A DNA stretch of 35,658 bases from HGM04593 sp045644465 (GTDB taxonomy: Bacteria; Bacteroidota; Bacteroidia; Bacteroidales; Bacteroidaceae): the NCBI GenBank assembly GCA_045644465.1, contig JAZRGV010000068.1, positions 1 through 35,658 on the forward strand, given 5' to 3'. How positions within the stretch are numbered: the stretch's first letter is position 1; each line of letters starts with the position of its first letter. A model generated the notes under the pieces. That model had not been told where the DNA came from and did not search any database. It saw only the letters and a program-made list of their open reading frames with translations. The position numbers were made by a program, and so were the translations under genes. Shown piece by piece: positions 24,337-33,350 of the stretch.

Positions 24337-25815
24337 ATGATGTTAAAGAAATTATTCGGATTCGATTCCAAACAAACAACCGTCAAAAGAGAAATTATAG
24401 CCGGACTTACGACGTTTCTTACCATGGCATATATATTGGCTGTAAATCCTGCAATATTTGGCGATTTGAAAGGAAATGCTGATACAGAAACCTTGCCCTC
24501 GCAGAGTGTTCTTACTGATAACACTCAACAAGAACTCCTTGTCGTAGAATCCGTTTCAGAAAATGCCGTAAACAAAGAAGGAACTCATTCTGTTATTGAT
24601 ATCACCAATGCCGAGAATTTGCAGCAGAAGAAGATGCCACGAGGCTCGGTGTTTACAGCAACAATCTTGGCTGCAATCGTTGGTTGCGTTGCAATGGCAT
24701 TCATTGGAAAATTGCCTTTTGGTTTGGCTCCAGGTATGGGTTTGAATGCGTTTTTTGTATATACTGTATGTAATGGAATGGGGTATTCGTGGCAGTTCGC
24801 ATTGACCGCTGTTTTTATTGAAGGTTTGATATTCATTCTTCTCACCTTAACCAATGTGCGCGAAGCGATTGTTAACTCAATACCGGAGAGCTTAAGGAAC
24901 GCAATAGGTGCCGGAATAGGATTCTATATAGCTTTTATAGGATTGAAAAGTGCAGGAGTTATAATTCCACATGCCGACACTCTTGTACAACTCGGCGACG
25001 TTATAAAAGTTACTGACGGTTCGGCTCTGCTTGCTTTGATAGGTATAATGGTAACCGGATTCCTGTATGCCAAGAAAGTACCTGCGGCAATTCTGCTTGG
25101 TATCATAATAACAACTCTTATAGGTATTCCTATGGGAGTAACAAAATATGATTATATAGCAGAGAAGGGCCTTGTTGAGATGCCACAGTCTATTGCGCCT
25201 ATTTTCTGTCAGTTTGAACTTGAACAGATTTTTTCTCTCGATATGCTGGTTGTTGTTTTTACGTTCCTTTTTATCGATATGTTCGATACAATAGGCACCC
25301 TTGTAGGTGTGTGTACAAAGGCTAACATGTTTGATAAAAATGGTAAGATATACAGAATCAAGGAAGCCTTTATGGCCGACTCGATAGCAACAACAGCCGG
25401 TGCTATGTTCGGTACTTCAACTACCACTACCTATGTGGAGAGTGCTGCGGGTGTTGCTCAAGGCGGTCGTTCGGGGCTTACAGCATTTGTGACTGCTGTA
25501 TGCTTTGCTATATCACTATTCTTCTGCCCGCTCTTTTTGTCTATCCCTTTTGCTGCAACAACTCCTGCGCTTGTGATAGTAGGTCTTCTTATGCTTGACC
25601 CAATTAAGAAAATACCGTTTGATGATTATAGTGAGTCAATTCCGGTGTTCATTTGTATAATAATGATGCCTCTTACATATTCAATATCCAATGGTATTAT
25701 ATTGGGAATGATTTCATATGTGGTATTGAATGTGATATGTGGCAATTTCAAGAAAATTACTCCTGTGATGTACATTCTTGTTGCACTATTCATCTTGAAG
25801 CTGATCTTTATGTAA
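24337..25815 (+). CDS. NCS2 family purine/nucleobase permease, AzgA-like (492 aa)
   Basis: Inner-membrane proton-coupled nucleobase transporter of the AzgA-like branch (hypoxanthine, guanine or adenine are typical). Features are KREIIAGLTTFLTMAYILAV (first helix), LPFGLAPGMGLNAFFVYTV (substrate region, about 126-144), SLRNAIGAGIGFYIAFIGL, FLFIDMFDTIGTLVGV and GTSTTTTYVESAAGVAQGGR (second motif region). The fold should have 14 helices. Between helix 1 and helix 2 there is an unusually long polar segment (residues about 44-100) that I do not expect in the family; the frame is open through it. Two consecutive ATGs (24337, 24340) are possible starts. It is downstream of the Tsx-like gene and ends at a shared terminator. 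Confidence 0.92.
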   Translation: MMLKKLFGFDSKQTTVKREIIAGLTTFLTMAYILAVNPAIFGDLKGNADTETLPSQSVLTDNTQQELLVVESVSENAVNKEGTHSVIDITNAENLQQKKMPRGSVFTATILAAIVGCVAMAFIGKLPFGLAPGMGLNAFFVYTVCNGMGYSWQFALTAVFIEGLIFILLTLTNVREAIVNSIPESLRNAIGAGIGFYIAFIGLKSAGVIIPHADTLVQLGDVIKVTDGSALLALIGIMVTGFLYAKKVPAAILLGIIITTLIGIPMGVTKYDYIAEKGLVEMPQSIAPIFCQFELEQIFSLDMLVVVFTFLFIDMFDTIGTLVGVCTKANMFDKNGKIYRIKEAFMADSIATTAGAMFGTSTTTTYVESAAGVAQGGRSGLTAFVTAVCFAISLFFCPLFLSIPFAATTPALVIVGLLMLDPIKKIPFDDYSESIPVFICIIMMPLTYSISNGIILGMISYVVLNVICGNFKKITPVMYILVALFILKLIFM

Positions 25816-25836
25816 TAAGATCAATTAAGAATATAC

Positions 25837-25872
25837 AAAGAACCGGCAACTTTATGAAGTTGCCGGTTCTTT
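25837..25872. terminator. Bidirectional terminator between convergent genes
   Basis: A perfect 16-bp inverted repeat (25837-25852 with 25857-25872) has a TATG loop and AAAG/CTTT ends, so each strand carries a GC-rich stem flanked by A and T. It lies between the permease stop (25815) and the aminopeptidase stop (25876), positioned to end both convergent transcripts. Confidence 0.8.
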
Positions 25873-25875
25873 GTA

Positions 25876-27267
25876 TTACTTATTATGCTCTTCTTCAATC
25901 TCTTCGGGCGACATTGGTTTGTATTTGCCCAAGCGACGTGAACCACCTTCGAATACATAGTAGTCCTCTTCACCACGCATGCCACCGAATGTTTTCCATG
26001 CGTCAAGCTTGTCGTAGCATATAAAGTCGGTGAACTGCTTCTCGGCACGCCATTTATCAATGAGGTCCGGAATGAAATAGATTCCCGGTTCTACTGTGAA
26101 CACAAATCCAGGTTCGAGAGCTTTTGCCAATCGCAACGACTTCCAGCCGAACAATGGGCTCTTTGTGCGTCCCTCTTCGTAGCCGACATTTACCTCACCA
26201 AGGTTCTCCATGTCGTGCACATCAAGTCCCATCATGTGACCAAGACCGTGAGGCATAAACATACATGTTGCGCCTTTGATGGTTGCTTCAACGGGGTCGC
26301 CTTTCATCAGTCCCAAGTCAATCATGCCTTTAGCAATTTCTGTTAGCACCAATTTATGTACTTCGCGATATTCGATACCAGGCTTGATGTTGTTGACTGC
26401 AGTGAGATGAGCGCGACGCAGGATGTTGCATACAACGCGCTGTTGTTCGGTGAATTGCTTGCCTACAGGCATAGTTGTGGTGAGGTCGCCTGCGTAGTGC
26501 ATTGCATTTTCGCAACCCGAATCGAGCAAGAACATCTGTCCTTCTTTGAGTGGCGTTGTGCCATATGCATGATTGTGCAGTGTCTGTCCGTTAATTGTTG
26601 CAATAACAGGGAACGATAAATTGAAGTTGTGTTTCTGTGCTTCTGCCTGAACAACAGCAACAATCTCGGCTTCTGTTGTTCCAGGGCGCACGGCACGCAT
26701 TGCAGCACAGTGCATATCAACCGATACGTTTACAGCCTCTTCTATTTGCGCAATCTCCTCTTCGCTTTTGTAGTTACGTTGTGCAACTACAGCTCTGATG
26801 AATTCCAATGAAGATGCTGCAGCCTGTTCTGCAGGGTTCATACCCAGCAGCTCCTGCAACCACACTTGGTGCTCTCCGCGATAGGGAGGAAGGAAATGAA
26901 TTTTCTGACCTTTTGCCTGTGCGGCCTTTACATAGGTGGCAAGGTCGGCCATAGGTCTTATCTCCTCAATGCCTACACGTTCACTTTTCTCTTTGATTGT
27001 TGGCTGTACACCGGTCCAGACTATATCATCAATGGTAAGTTCATTACCAAAAATAATCTCTTTGTCATTGTCAATGTCTATTACAGCAGCTAGTCCTTCA
27101 TAATCTGAAGCGAAATAATAAAGGAATGTTGAATCCTGACGGAAATGGTATGTGTTGTCGGCATAGTTCATACCCGTAAGGTTATTGCCAAGGAACAGCA
27201 ACAAACCACTGCCAACTTTCTCTTTCAACGCCTTGCGACGTGCAATGTAAGTCTCTTTTGAAAACAT
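25876..27267 (-). CDS. pepP: Xaa-Pro aminopeptidase (aminopeptidase P, M24B, 463 aa)
   Basis: Cytosolic dimetal peptidase removing N-terminal residues that precede proline. An N-terminal creatinase-like domain (about 1-160) precedes the pita-bread catalytic domain (about 170-445). The metal ligands can be placed: D249 and D261 (LLDSGCENAMHYAGD), H344 (HGLGH), E393 (TVEPGIY) and E433 or E434 in GMRGEED. Catalytic histidines such as H257 and H351 (LDVHDMEN) are also present. Length and layout match PepP-type enzymes. It is the last gene of the metG run, 23 bp after a glycosyltransferase gene, and no link with glycan synthesis is obvious. Transcription probably ends at the hairpin just beyond the stop. 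Confidence 0.95.
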   Translation of the reverse strand: MFSKETYIARRKALKEKVGSGLLLFLGNNLTGMNYADNTYHFRQDSTFLYYFASDYEGLAAVIDIDNDKEIIFGNELTIDDIVWTGVQPTIKEKSERVGIEEIRPMADLATYVKAAQAKGQKIHFLPPYRGEHQVWLQELLGMNPAEQAAASSLEFIRAVVAQRNYKSEEEIAQIEEAVNVSVDMHCAAMRAVRPGTTEAEIVAVVQAEAQKHNFNLSFPVIATINGQTLHNHAYGTTPLKEGQMFLLDSGCENAMHYAGDLTTTMPVGKQFTEQQRVVCNILRRAHLTAVNNIKPGIEYREVHKLVLTEIAKGMIDLGLMKGDPVEATIKGATCMFMPHGLGHMMGLDVHDMENLGEVNVGYEEGRTKSPLFGWKSLRLAKALEPGFVFTVEPGIYFIPDLIDKWRAEKQFTDFICYDKLDAWKTFGGMRGEEDYYVFEGGSRRLGKYKPMSPEEIEEEHNK

Positions 27268-27290
27268 AGTTATAAGTATTTATTGTTTGT

Positions 27291-28034
27291 TTATCTTTTT
27301 ACTACGGCGCGTACTACAAACCAAATGTGCCGTCCAATTGTAGGCAATAATCCGTAATGCTTGCTCATTATGTTGAAACGCTCCATCAGCGACTTCCGGT
27401 GATATTGCAAAGATATACCATTTTGCAAATAATTTACAACTGTGGCATTTACATTAATCATTTTCTTTGCCTGTTTCATCACTTTTATACACCAATCGAC
27501 ATCGGCTGAAAGGCGGTATTTTAAATTGTATAAAGGTACTATCTCGCGCCGGGCATAGAATGCCTGATGACACACCAACATTCCATTCTTAAAACTCTTC
27601 CAGTGGAGTTCCTTGGGTGCCTGCAGACGACGCATCCTTGCAAAATTACGATTCTTGTCAACTTCGGCTGTCTCGCCATATAGCACGTCGGGCAGTTCCT
27701 TTTCTTCGGCAATGGCGTCGACAATTGTTTGTAATGTGTCGGGAGCATAGAACGCATCACCGGCATTAAGGAAACATAGATAATCTCCTGTGGCAAGGGC
27801 TATACCCTTATTCATTGCATCGTATATACCATTGTCGCGCTCGCTTACTATATGTGCGAACTTGATACCACTGGCTTTGGCTATAGCAACGGTGTCATCC
27901 TTGGAGCCGCCATCGACAAGGATATACTCATAGTTGGTATATGTTTGAGATATAACACTGTCGAGCGTCGGCTTTATAACCGATGCCGCATTGTATGTAA
28001 TTGTTATTATGGAAAATTTTGGTTTCAAAGCCAT
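27291..28034 (-). CDS. Glycosyltransferase family 2 (GT-A, 247 aa)
   Basis: Cytoplasmic, membrane-associated glycosyltransferase transferring a sugar from a nucleotide donor to a lipid-linked or other acceptor. The GT2 start FSIITITYNAASVIKPTLDSV, the VDGGSKDDT donor-binding motif and ERDNGIYDAMNKGI are present. LNAGDAF stands where the metal-binding DxD occurs; this NAGD form is seen in WcaA-like enzymes. The C-terminal region (about 200-247) is basic and could sit on the membrane. It lies 7 bp after the YfhO-type gene and 23 bp before pepP. Acceptor and sugar are unknown, but the neighbours (flippase, second glycosyltransferase, YfhO-type protein) point to envelope glycan assembly. Confidence 0.9.
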   Translation of the reverse strand: MALKPKFSIITITYNAASVIKPTLDSVISQTYTNYEYILVDGGSKDDTVAIAKASGIKFAHIVSERDNGIYDAMNKGIALATGDYLCFLNAGDAFYAPDTLQTIVDAIAEEKELPDVLYGETAEVDKNRNFARMRRLQAPKELHWKSFKNGMLVCHQAFYARREIVPLYNLKYRLSADVDWCIKVMKQAKKMINVNATVVNYLQNGISLQYHRKSLMERFNIMSKHYGLLPTIGRHIWFVVRAVVKR

Positions 28035-28041
28035 AAACTTG

Positions 28042-30597
28042 TTATTTCTTTATTCTGCGATATATAATTATTCCAACAAGCGCAACTATTGCAATACCAA
28101 CAATTATAGAGAAGTATAACGATAATTTATGGCTCTTTGCCATTACTTCGTCATAACACTTGAATTCTATAGTATGTTCTCCTGCTGGAATTGGCAATGC
28201 ACGTAACACATAGTTTGCGCGTATAGGCTTAACCTCCTCGCCATCGATATAGGCTTTCCATGTTTTGTAATAAACCTCGGAGAAAACAGCCATTTTGGGC
28301 TTTTCGCAACGGCTCTTGTAGATAATGTTTCCAGGATTGCGATATTCGGAAAGTGTTATCTCGCCATGTGCGTCATTTTCGTATTGCTCTGCATCGGGAA
28401 CAAACTTCTTCCATGCGTTATCGATATGCGCGGTGTGCTTGTTCACATTCTCGATGGCAGCAATCTCCTCTCTTGCTCCGTCAACCCAATTGATGTTATC
28501 GACAAACCAACAGTTTCCAAAAGCACCAGGCAAACCATAAGCTGCATTATTTTCAGCAACCCCATCATTTGTTATAATAAAGCGTGTATTAAGCATAGAT
28601 ATAACGTCCCAGTTCATCTTGGAGAGATAATGGTCTATTATATCTTGATAGCGCGACAGTTTTGCAGGGCTGTAGCCACCGATAGAGTTGTGCTTGTACG
28701 AAGTGAATGCCTCATTGAATGGGCTTGATGTTAGATTGAACACGCGGTAATGCGGGTCGTTGCCGGCAAGCATCTTTATTTCGCGGTCGGCATTGGTCAC
28801 CTGTATTTCAGTAGTCTTTTTCTTCGCAATGAAATCATCGTGCGACAAGAAACGCCAACTTACAGGCCACATGTCAACAAGGAAAACAACACCAAGAATG
28901 ACCATAAAAATGGTTGTTTTAAGTTTGCCACGAAGATATAACGACAACAACAATACCGTTGCTGCAATAAGACCCAAAGAACGCAGTGCGTCATGATTAA
29001 GCAATGCCTTACGTTCTGCTATCAGCGCATTATATAATTCAGGTATTTGTGCAAAGCCTGAATCGACAGGTGATGTAAAGTCAAGCAAAAAACCACCGGC
29101 CAAATGAAAAAGAAGAGCAATGCCACCGACAATTGCGAAAGAGATGTTAAGTGATTTGCGTAATGCCTTTACTGCAACTTCATCCTTGCTGTTTGCAATA
29201 TCCATAAACTGCTTTACAGCAAGTACAGCCATTGTAGCCATTGTCAAAGTTGTAATGACAAGTGACATTGATGGTGTGCGGAACTTATTGTATAGAGGCA
29301 TATACTCAAAAAGGAAGTTGTTTATACCGGGAAGATTACGTCCCCAAGCCAACACAAGCGAGAATATTGTTGCAACAAGCAACCACCACTTTTCGGGCCC
29401 TTTAAGTATAAGCAGTCCAAGAACAAAAAGCAGACACACGACGGCACCTGCATATACAGGACCTTCGGTGAATGGCTGGTCTCCCCAATAAGTTGGTGCA
29501 GCCTTTGCAAATTGTTTCGCCTCTACATCAACCTGTGTGCGTATTTCGCGGTTGGAGTAGATGTATCGCATAGCTTCTTCTTTTGATGCATCAGGATATT
29601 GCTGCAAAAACATATCAACGTAGTTATCCAACATTACATTGCGATATGCACTGTATAGTTTACTGTCTGTTCCTACATCGTAATGTGATGATGCTCCATA
29701 GAAATTAGGTATAAGCAGAGTCATTGTTTCCATCTTGCCATAGCTCCAGCTGAAAGCATAATCAACATCAAGGCCTGTTGCCTTTTCACCATCATTCGCG
29801 TTCAACTCCGAACCGCCACGCATGGAATCTTTTGCATAGTCGTTGGTTGGCATCAATATTCCTACAGCCGGTGCTACTGCCATAATTGCCACAATGGCCA
29901 AAACTCCTGTCGCCTTGAAATAGTAGGGTAGCCACTTTTCGCGCCACGCATAGATGAAATATACGATTGCCATAATCAATGCGGTCAGCATCATGTAATA
30001 TGTGACTTGTTGATGACTCCAATAGATGTTTAGACCAGCAAACAACAAGGTGAGTAGTGCTCCTATAGCCAATTTGCGTCTATAGCACAACACAATACCT
30101 CCCACAATTGGTGCAAGGGTGGCTATAACAAGGCTCTTGTTCATGTGCCCGGCTGCAATAATGATGAAATTATATGAGCCAAGTGTATATACTATAGAAC
30201 CGACTATGCTGAGCCACGGTTTACAACCAAGAGCGAGGAAAAGCAGATAACAACCAATAAAAGTTGCAAAAATACAACCTATATGGCGACTTGAAGCACC
30301 AAAGATATTCAATGTAACAACGCGGCTCAATGGCTTAAAGGCATTTTTAGGTTGTGGTGCAAAAGTGTAGTTGCATGGCATGCCCGAGAACATGGAGTTC
30401 GACCAATATGAATACTCTCCACTCTTCTCGTGGTAGTCGCGGGCATCCTTACCCCAACCCATGGAACCAATGGCGTCAGCCTGGCGCACATCCTTTCCTT
30501 CGAGCACCGGAGCAAAATACACCAATGTAAGTGTTAAGAATACCAATACTGCTACAACATGAGGCATAATGCCCTTCCAATCGATTTTCAAATTCAT
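28042..30597 (-). CDS. YfhO-family polytopic membrane protein (851 aa)
   Basis: Large inner-membrane protein with at least eleven hydrophobic helices across residues 10-590, for example VVAVLVFLTLTLVYFAPVL near the N-terminus. An extracytoplasmic C-terminal domain (about 600-820) contains NDPHYRVFNL and YYKTWKAYIDGEEV, and a final helix is followed by RRIKK. This architecture is that of the YfhO family, GT-C-like proteins implicated in glycosylating cell-envelope polymers in Gram-positive bacteria. The start is 4 bp after the stop of the upstream glycosyltransferase gene, so the genes are tightly coupled. A polyprenyl-phosphate sugar transferase role is inferred from family and neighbours. 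Confidence 0.87.
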   Translation of the reverse strand: MNLKIDWKGIMPHVVAVLVFLTLTLVYFAPVLEGKDVRQADAIGSMGWGKDARDYHEKSGEYSYWSNSMFSGMPCNYTFAPQPKNAFKPLSRVVTLNIFGASSRHIGCIFATFIGCYLLFLALGCKPWLSIVGSIVYTLGSYNFIIIAAGHMNKSLVIATLAPIVGGIVLCYRRKLAIGALLTLLFAGLNIYWSHQQVTYYMMLTALIMAIVYFIYAWREKWLPYYFKATGVLAIVAIMAVAPAVGILMPTNDYAKDSMRGGSELNANDGEKATGLDVDYAFSWSYGKMETMTLLIPNFYGASSHYDVGTDSKLYSAYRNVMLDNYVDMFLQQYPDASKEEAMRYIYSNREIRTQVDVEAKQFAKAAPTYWGDQPFTEGPVYAGAVVCLLFVLGLLILKGPEKWWLLVATIFSLVLAWGRNLPGINNFLFEYMPLYNKFRTPSMSLVITTLTMATMAVLAVKQFMDIANSKDEVAVKALRKSLNISFAIVGGIALLFHLAGGFLLDFTSPVDSGFAQIPELYNALIAERKALLNHDALRSLGLIAATVLLLSLYLRGKLKTTIFMVILGVVFLVDMWPVSWRFLSHDDFIAKKKTTEIQVTNADREIKMLAGNDPHYRVFNLTSSPFNEAFTSYKHNSIGGYSPAKLSRYQDIIDHYLSKMNWDVISMLNTRFIITNDGVAENNAAYGLPGAFGNCWFVDNINWVDGAREEIAAIENVNKHTAHIDNAWKKFVPDAEQYENDAHGEITLSEYRNPGNIIYKSRCEKPKMAVFSEVYYKTWKAYIDGEEVKPIRANYVLRALPIPAGEHTIEFKCYDEVMAKSHKLSLYFSIIVGIAIVALVGIIIYRRIKK

Positions 30598-30601
30598 AAA
30601 T

Positions 30602-31822
30602 TTATCTGTTTTTTTCTATTATCTCTTTTAGAAGACCAAACATCTGCTCTTCGTATTTCTCTATAGTGTAGTTGTTTTTTACAAAGCTATGGGCATTTAA
30701 TGCTTTTTGCTTAAATTCCTCATCAGGCATCATTTCAAGTTTCAATAAAGCGTCTTCAAAGTCTTTGTATGTTACGTTTGGAACGCAGATTCCGACCTCG
30801 TACAATGCAATGCCTGTAGCCTCGCTATATACAGGAAATAGTGCGCTATTGCCAAGCACATTCAATACCGAAACAGCGCATCCTTCAGATATTGAGGGGT
30901 TAAGTAAAATTCCACATTGCGATAATATTTGTGAGAATTTTTCCGATTCTATATCAACAAATCCATGTGTATGTATATTGTTGCAAGCATTTATCTTTGG
31001 TGTATAATAGTTCCAAAAATCACTCTCTTGGCGACTTCCACCACATATATGAAGTGTATATTCGGGGTGTTCTACAGCAAAATCTATTGCAATGTCTAAT
31101 CCTTTATGTATCATGCCTGAACTTCCAAACCATAGTATGGTTTTTCGGCATTGTGCAAAATCTTTTTTTGCGGGATTGCTCACGGTGGGGAAGTAGAAAG
31201 CCGGTAGCCATCTGTATTTATCGCTTAAGACATCCTCTCTCACAAAATGGTTGAACACATATTCATCGCCCAGGCAAATGACAGCATCGCTCAAGTTAGA
31301 CTCATAATATGTTCTTACATCACCAGGCACATAACGGTTGGCTGTCATCATCCAGAATCCGTGTCTGTCGTGGAAATCTCTATTGCGATAAGCGGTAACC
31401 CTATAATTGTAGAATGTTTCACCGCCAACGGAATAGAATATCTTTAAGGGCTTTATATTTTTGTCGGCAGAAAATGCACCCATAAAAGCACTGCCGTTTA
31501 TTCCAAAAACGATATCGTATTGCGAGTAGTCAATGCCTGTCTTTGTTCTCGATACACAATCGACGCTATAGCCGAGTCGGTCGAAACATTTGGCTATAGT
31601 ATGGCATTCGGTAAAATTGGAGTGGTATTTTGGCAACTCCTTTCCCAAAAAAGCCTCAGGAATATGGCACATAAGCACCCGCTTTGCATAAGTTTTCCCA
31701 AAGACATTCTTTTTGTAATGTTCTGTCAAGAGCAATTTCTGCAACCACAATATTACAGAATTTGCCATACGCCTTTTAACAATAGGCAACAATCGTGATA
31801 TTTCAGAAAATCTTATCCGCAT
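30602..31822 (-). CDS. Glycosyltransferase, GT-B fold, group 1-like (406 aa)
   Basis: Predicted GT4-like glycosyltransferase. The N-terminal Rossmann-like half (about 45-215) is divergent. The C-terminal half (about 225-400) contains KTILWFGSSGMIHKGLDIAI and LNPSISEGCAVSVLNVLG, the place of the donor-binding EX7E motif. Here the first Glu (E313) is kept while the second appears replaced by Asn (N321), which may mean altered donor handling or a divergent family. A second Glu occurs a little later (E334). The start is the first ATG, 12 bp after the flippase stop; the YfhO-type gene begins 4 bp after this stop. The fold assignment is good; donor and acceptor are not predictable. Confidence 0.82.
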   Translation of the reverse strand: MRIRFSEISRLLPIVKRRMANSVILWLQKLLLTEHYKKNVFGKTYAKRVLMCHIPEAFLGKELPKYHSNFTECHTIAKCFDRLGYSVDCVSRTKTGIDYSQYDIVFGINGSAFMGAFSADKNIKPLKIFYSVGGETFYNYRVTAYRNRDFHDRHGFWMMTANRYVPGDVRTYYESNLSDAVICLGDEYVFNHFVREDVLSDKYRWLPAFYFPTVSNPAKKDFAQCRKTILWFGSSGMIHKGLDIAIDFAVEHPEYTLHICGGSRQESDFWNYYTPKINACNNIHTHGFVDIESEKFSQILSQCGILLNPSISEGCAVSVLNVLGNSALFPVYSEATGIALYEVGICVPNVTYKDFEDALLKLEMMPDEEFKQKALNAHSFVKNNYTIEKYEEQMFGLLKEIIEKNR

Positions 31823-31834
31823 GGTTATATCAGG

Positions 31835-33331
31835 CTATTTTTTCCTACCAAACAGGAAGGCTATTGTTTCAGCAAGTTCCTCACTTCGCATAATATATGC
31901 CAAGAATATATACATAGATGCAGCTATAACAATCTTTGCAAAAAACAACAGGTATATTCCCTCAATGGATTTTGTAACAAAGAAGGTAAATGTCATCACA
32001 AAAGCAGACATAAACATATAAGGCAACACATCATGGAGGAACATTGATAAATTTATATGAATCTCTTTTTTGACAAAAAAGAGCCAAACCAACAGCCATA
32101 ATGCATTGAATACACAATATGCGACCAACATCGGTCTGATTCCCAAAGATGACATTGCAAGCAACAATCCCAAAGTAAGCATTCCTTGCACAATTGTACA
32201 CCACATAAAAACTTTTGAGCGTCCACTACTTACCAATAGATTGGTAAACATTGACTGCAGGGGCATAAAAGCTCCCCACACAGCAAGAACCTGCAACATC
32301 TTTGCACTTTCGTACCATTTGTCAGTTATAACTATTGTTATAAGTTCCACAGACACCAACGACATACCAAACATCAATGGGAAAGCAACAAAAGCCGTAA
32401 AACGCATCATCTTGCGGAATACGCGTAAACGACGTTCATTATCATCAACCACCTTTGCCAATATCGGTTGCGCCACAGCATTTACCATACCATTGACAAC
32501 TTCGCCGCCCATATTGAACCACTCAGCCGCTTTTGTATAGTTACCCACATCTTCGCTCAGGTATCGTTTACCAAGAATAAATGAGAAAATATTCCAATTA
32601 AAACGTTGGAAAACATTAGTAATTAGCAAACGATAGCTGAATGCAAATAGATACTTCAACGGTGCGAAATTCAACTTGAATGTAGGTCGCCATGGAGTAA
32701 AAGACCATACAACAATAGTACGTACAAGTACATACGTAATGCTCTGTGTAGCTATTCCCCAATATGAATAACCGTTCAATGCCATTACAATTCCCACTAT
32801 ACCGGTAGCGGTTATTGACATCATCATCGCAATTGACTTTTGCTTTACCTTAAGTTCTCTGAAAAGATAAGCCGAAGGCGCCACACCAAAACCGGCAACC
32901 ACGAAACCAAGGAAATTATATCGCGACAGAGCTATAAATTCATCCTTTGTTATAACAATCTTATTTGTTTCGGGTTGCACAAACGAATCCTTGAAAAAAT
33001 CAGCAATAAACGGGGCGCAGAAATAGAGCACTCCATACATAAACAACGAAATGATAATACTGAACCAGAAAACAGCATTATAGTCATCGTGCCCCACCTT
33101 TTTCCTGTTTGCAATAGCGGCGACAAAACCTCCATCCTGTAAAGAACCGGCAACGGCAGAGAAAATAGCAAGCACACCTATGGGACCATAATCGTCCGGG
33201 GTAAGTATGCGTGCCAGAAATATTCCAAAGAAAAGACTGAGCACTTGACATATAGCATTACTCATGCCGCCCCAAAGAAATCCCTTTGCGACGGTATGTT
33301 TAAGATTGTTTGCCGTGTTGTCTTTACTCAT
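31835..33331 (-). CDS. Oligosaccharide flippase, MOP superfamily (Wzx/WzxC-like, 498 aa)
   Basis: Inner-membrane flippase moving lipid-linked glycans to the periplasmic face. The opening AKGFLWGGMSNAICQVLSLFFGIFLARILTPDDYG is typical of WzxC/TuaB-like exporters, and about 12-14 hydrophobic segments span the protein. Characteristic loops include NWNIFSFILGKRYLSEDVGNYTKAAEW and VAQPILAKV with the following basic stretch. It lies 19 bp after metG and 12 bp before a glycosyltransferase gene. No Wzy-type polymerase is recognisable in the window, so the glycan may be a short oligosaccharide or be polymerised by genes elsewhere. The family call is firm; the substrate is unknown. Confidence 0.92.
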   Translation of the reverse strand: MSKDNTANNLKHTVAKGFLWGGMSNAICQVLSLFFGIFLARILTPDDYGPIGVLAIFSAVAGSLQDGGFVAAIANRKKVGHDDYNAVFWFSIIISLFMYGVLYFCAPFIADFFKDSFVQPETNKIVITKDEFIALSRYNFLGFVVAGFGVAPSAYLFRELKVKQKSIAMMMSITATGIVGIVMALNGYSYWGIATQSITYVLVRTIVVWSFTPWRPTFKLNFAPLKYLFAFSYRLLITNVFQRFNWNIFSFILGKRYLSEDVGNYTKAAEWFNMGGEVVNGMVNAVAQPILAKVVDDNERRLRVFRKMMRFTAFVAFPLMFGMSLVSVELITIVITDKWYESAKMLQVLAVWGAFMPLQSMFTNLLVSSGRSKVFMWCTIVQGMLTLGLLLAMSSLGIRPMLVAYCVFNALWLLVWLFFVKKEIHINLSMFLHDVLPYMFMSAFVMTFTFFVTKSIEGIYLLFFAKIVIAASMYIFLAYIMRSEELAETIAFLFGRKK

Positions 33332-33350
33332 TGCCTTGTTCCCTTTTAAA

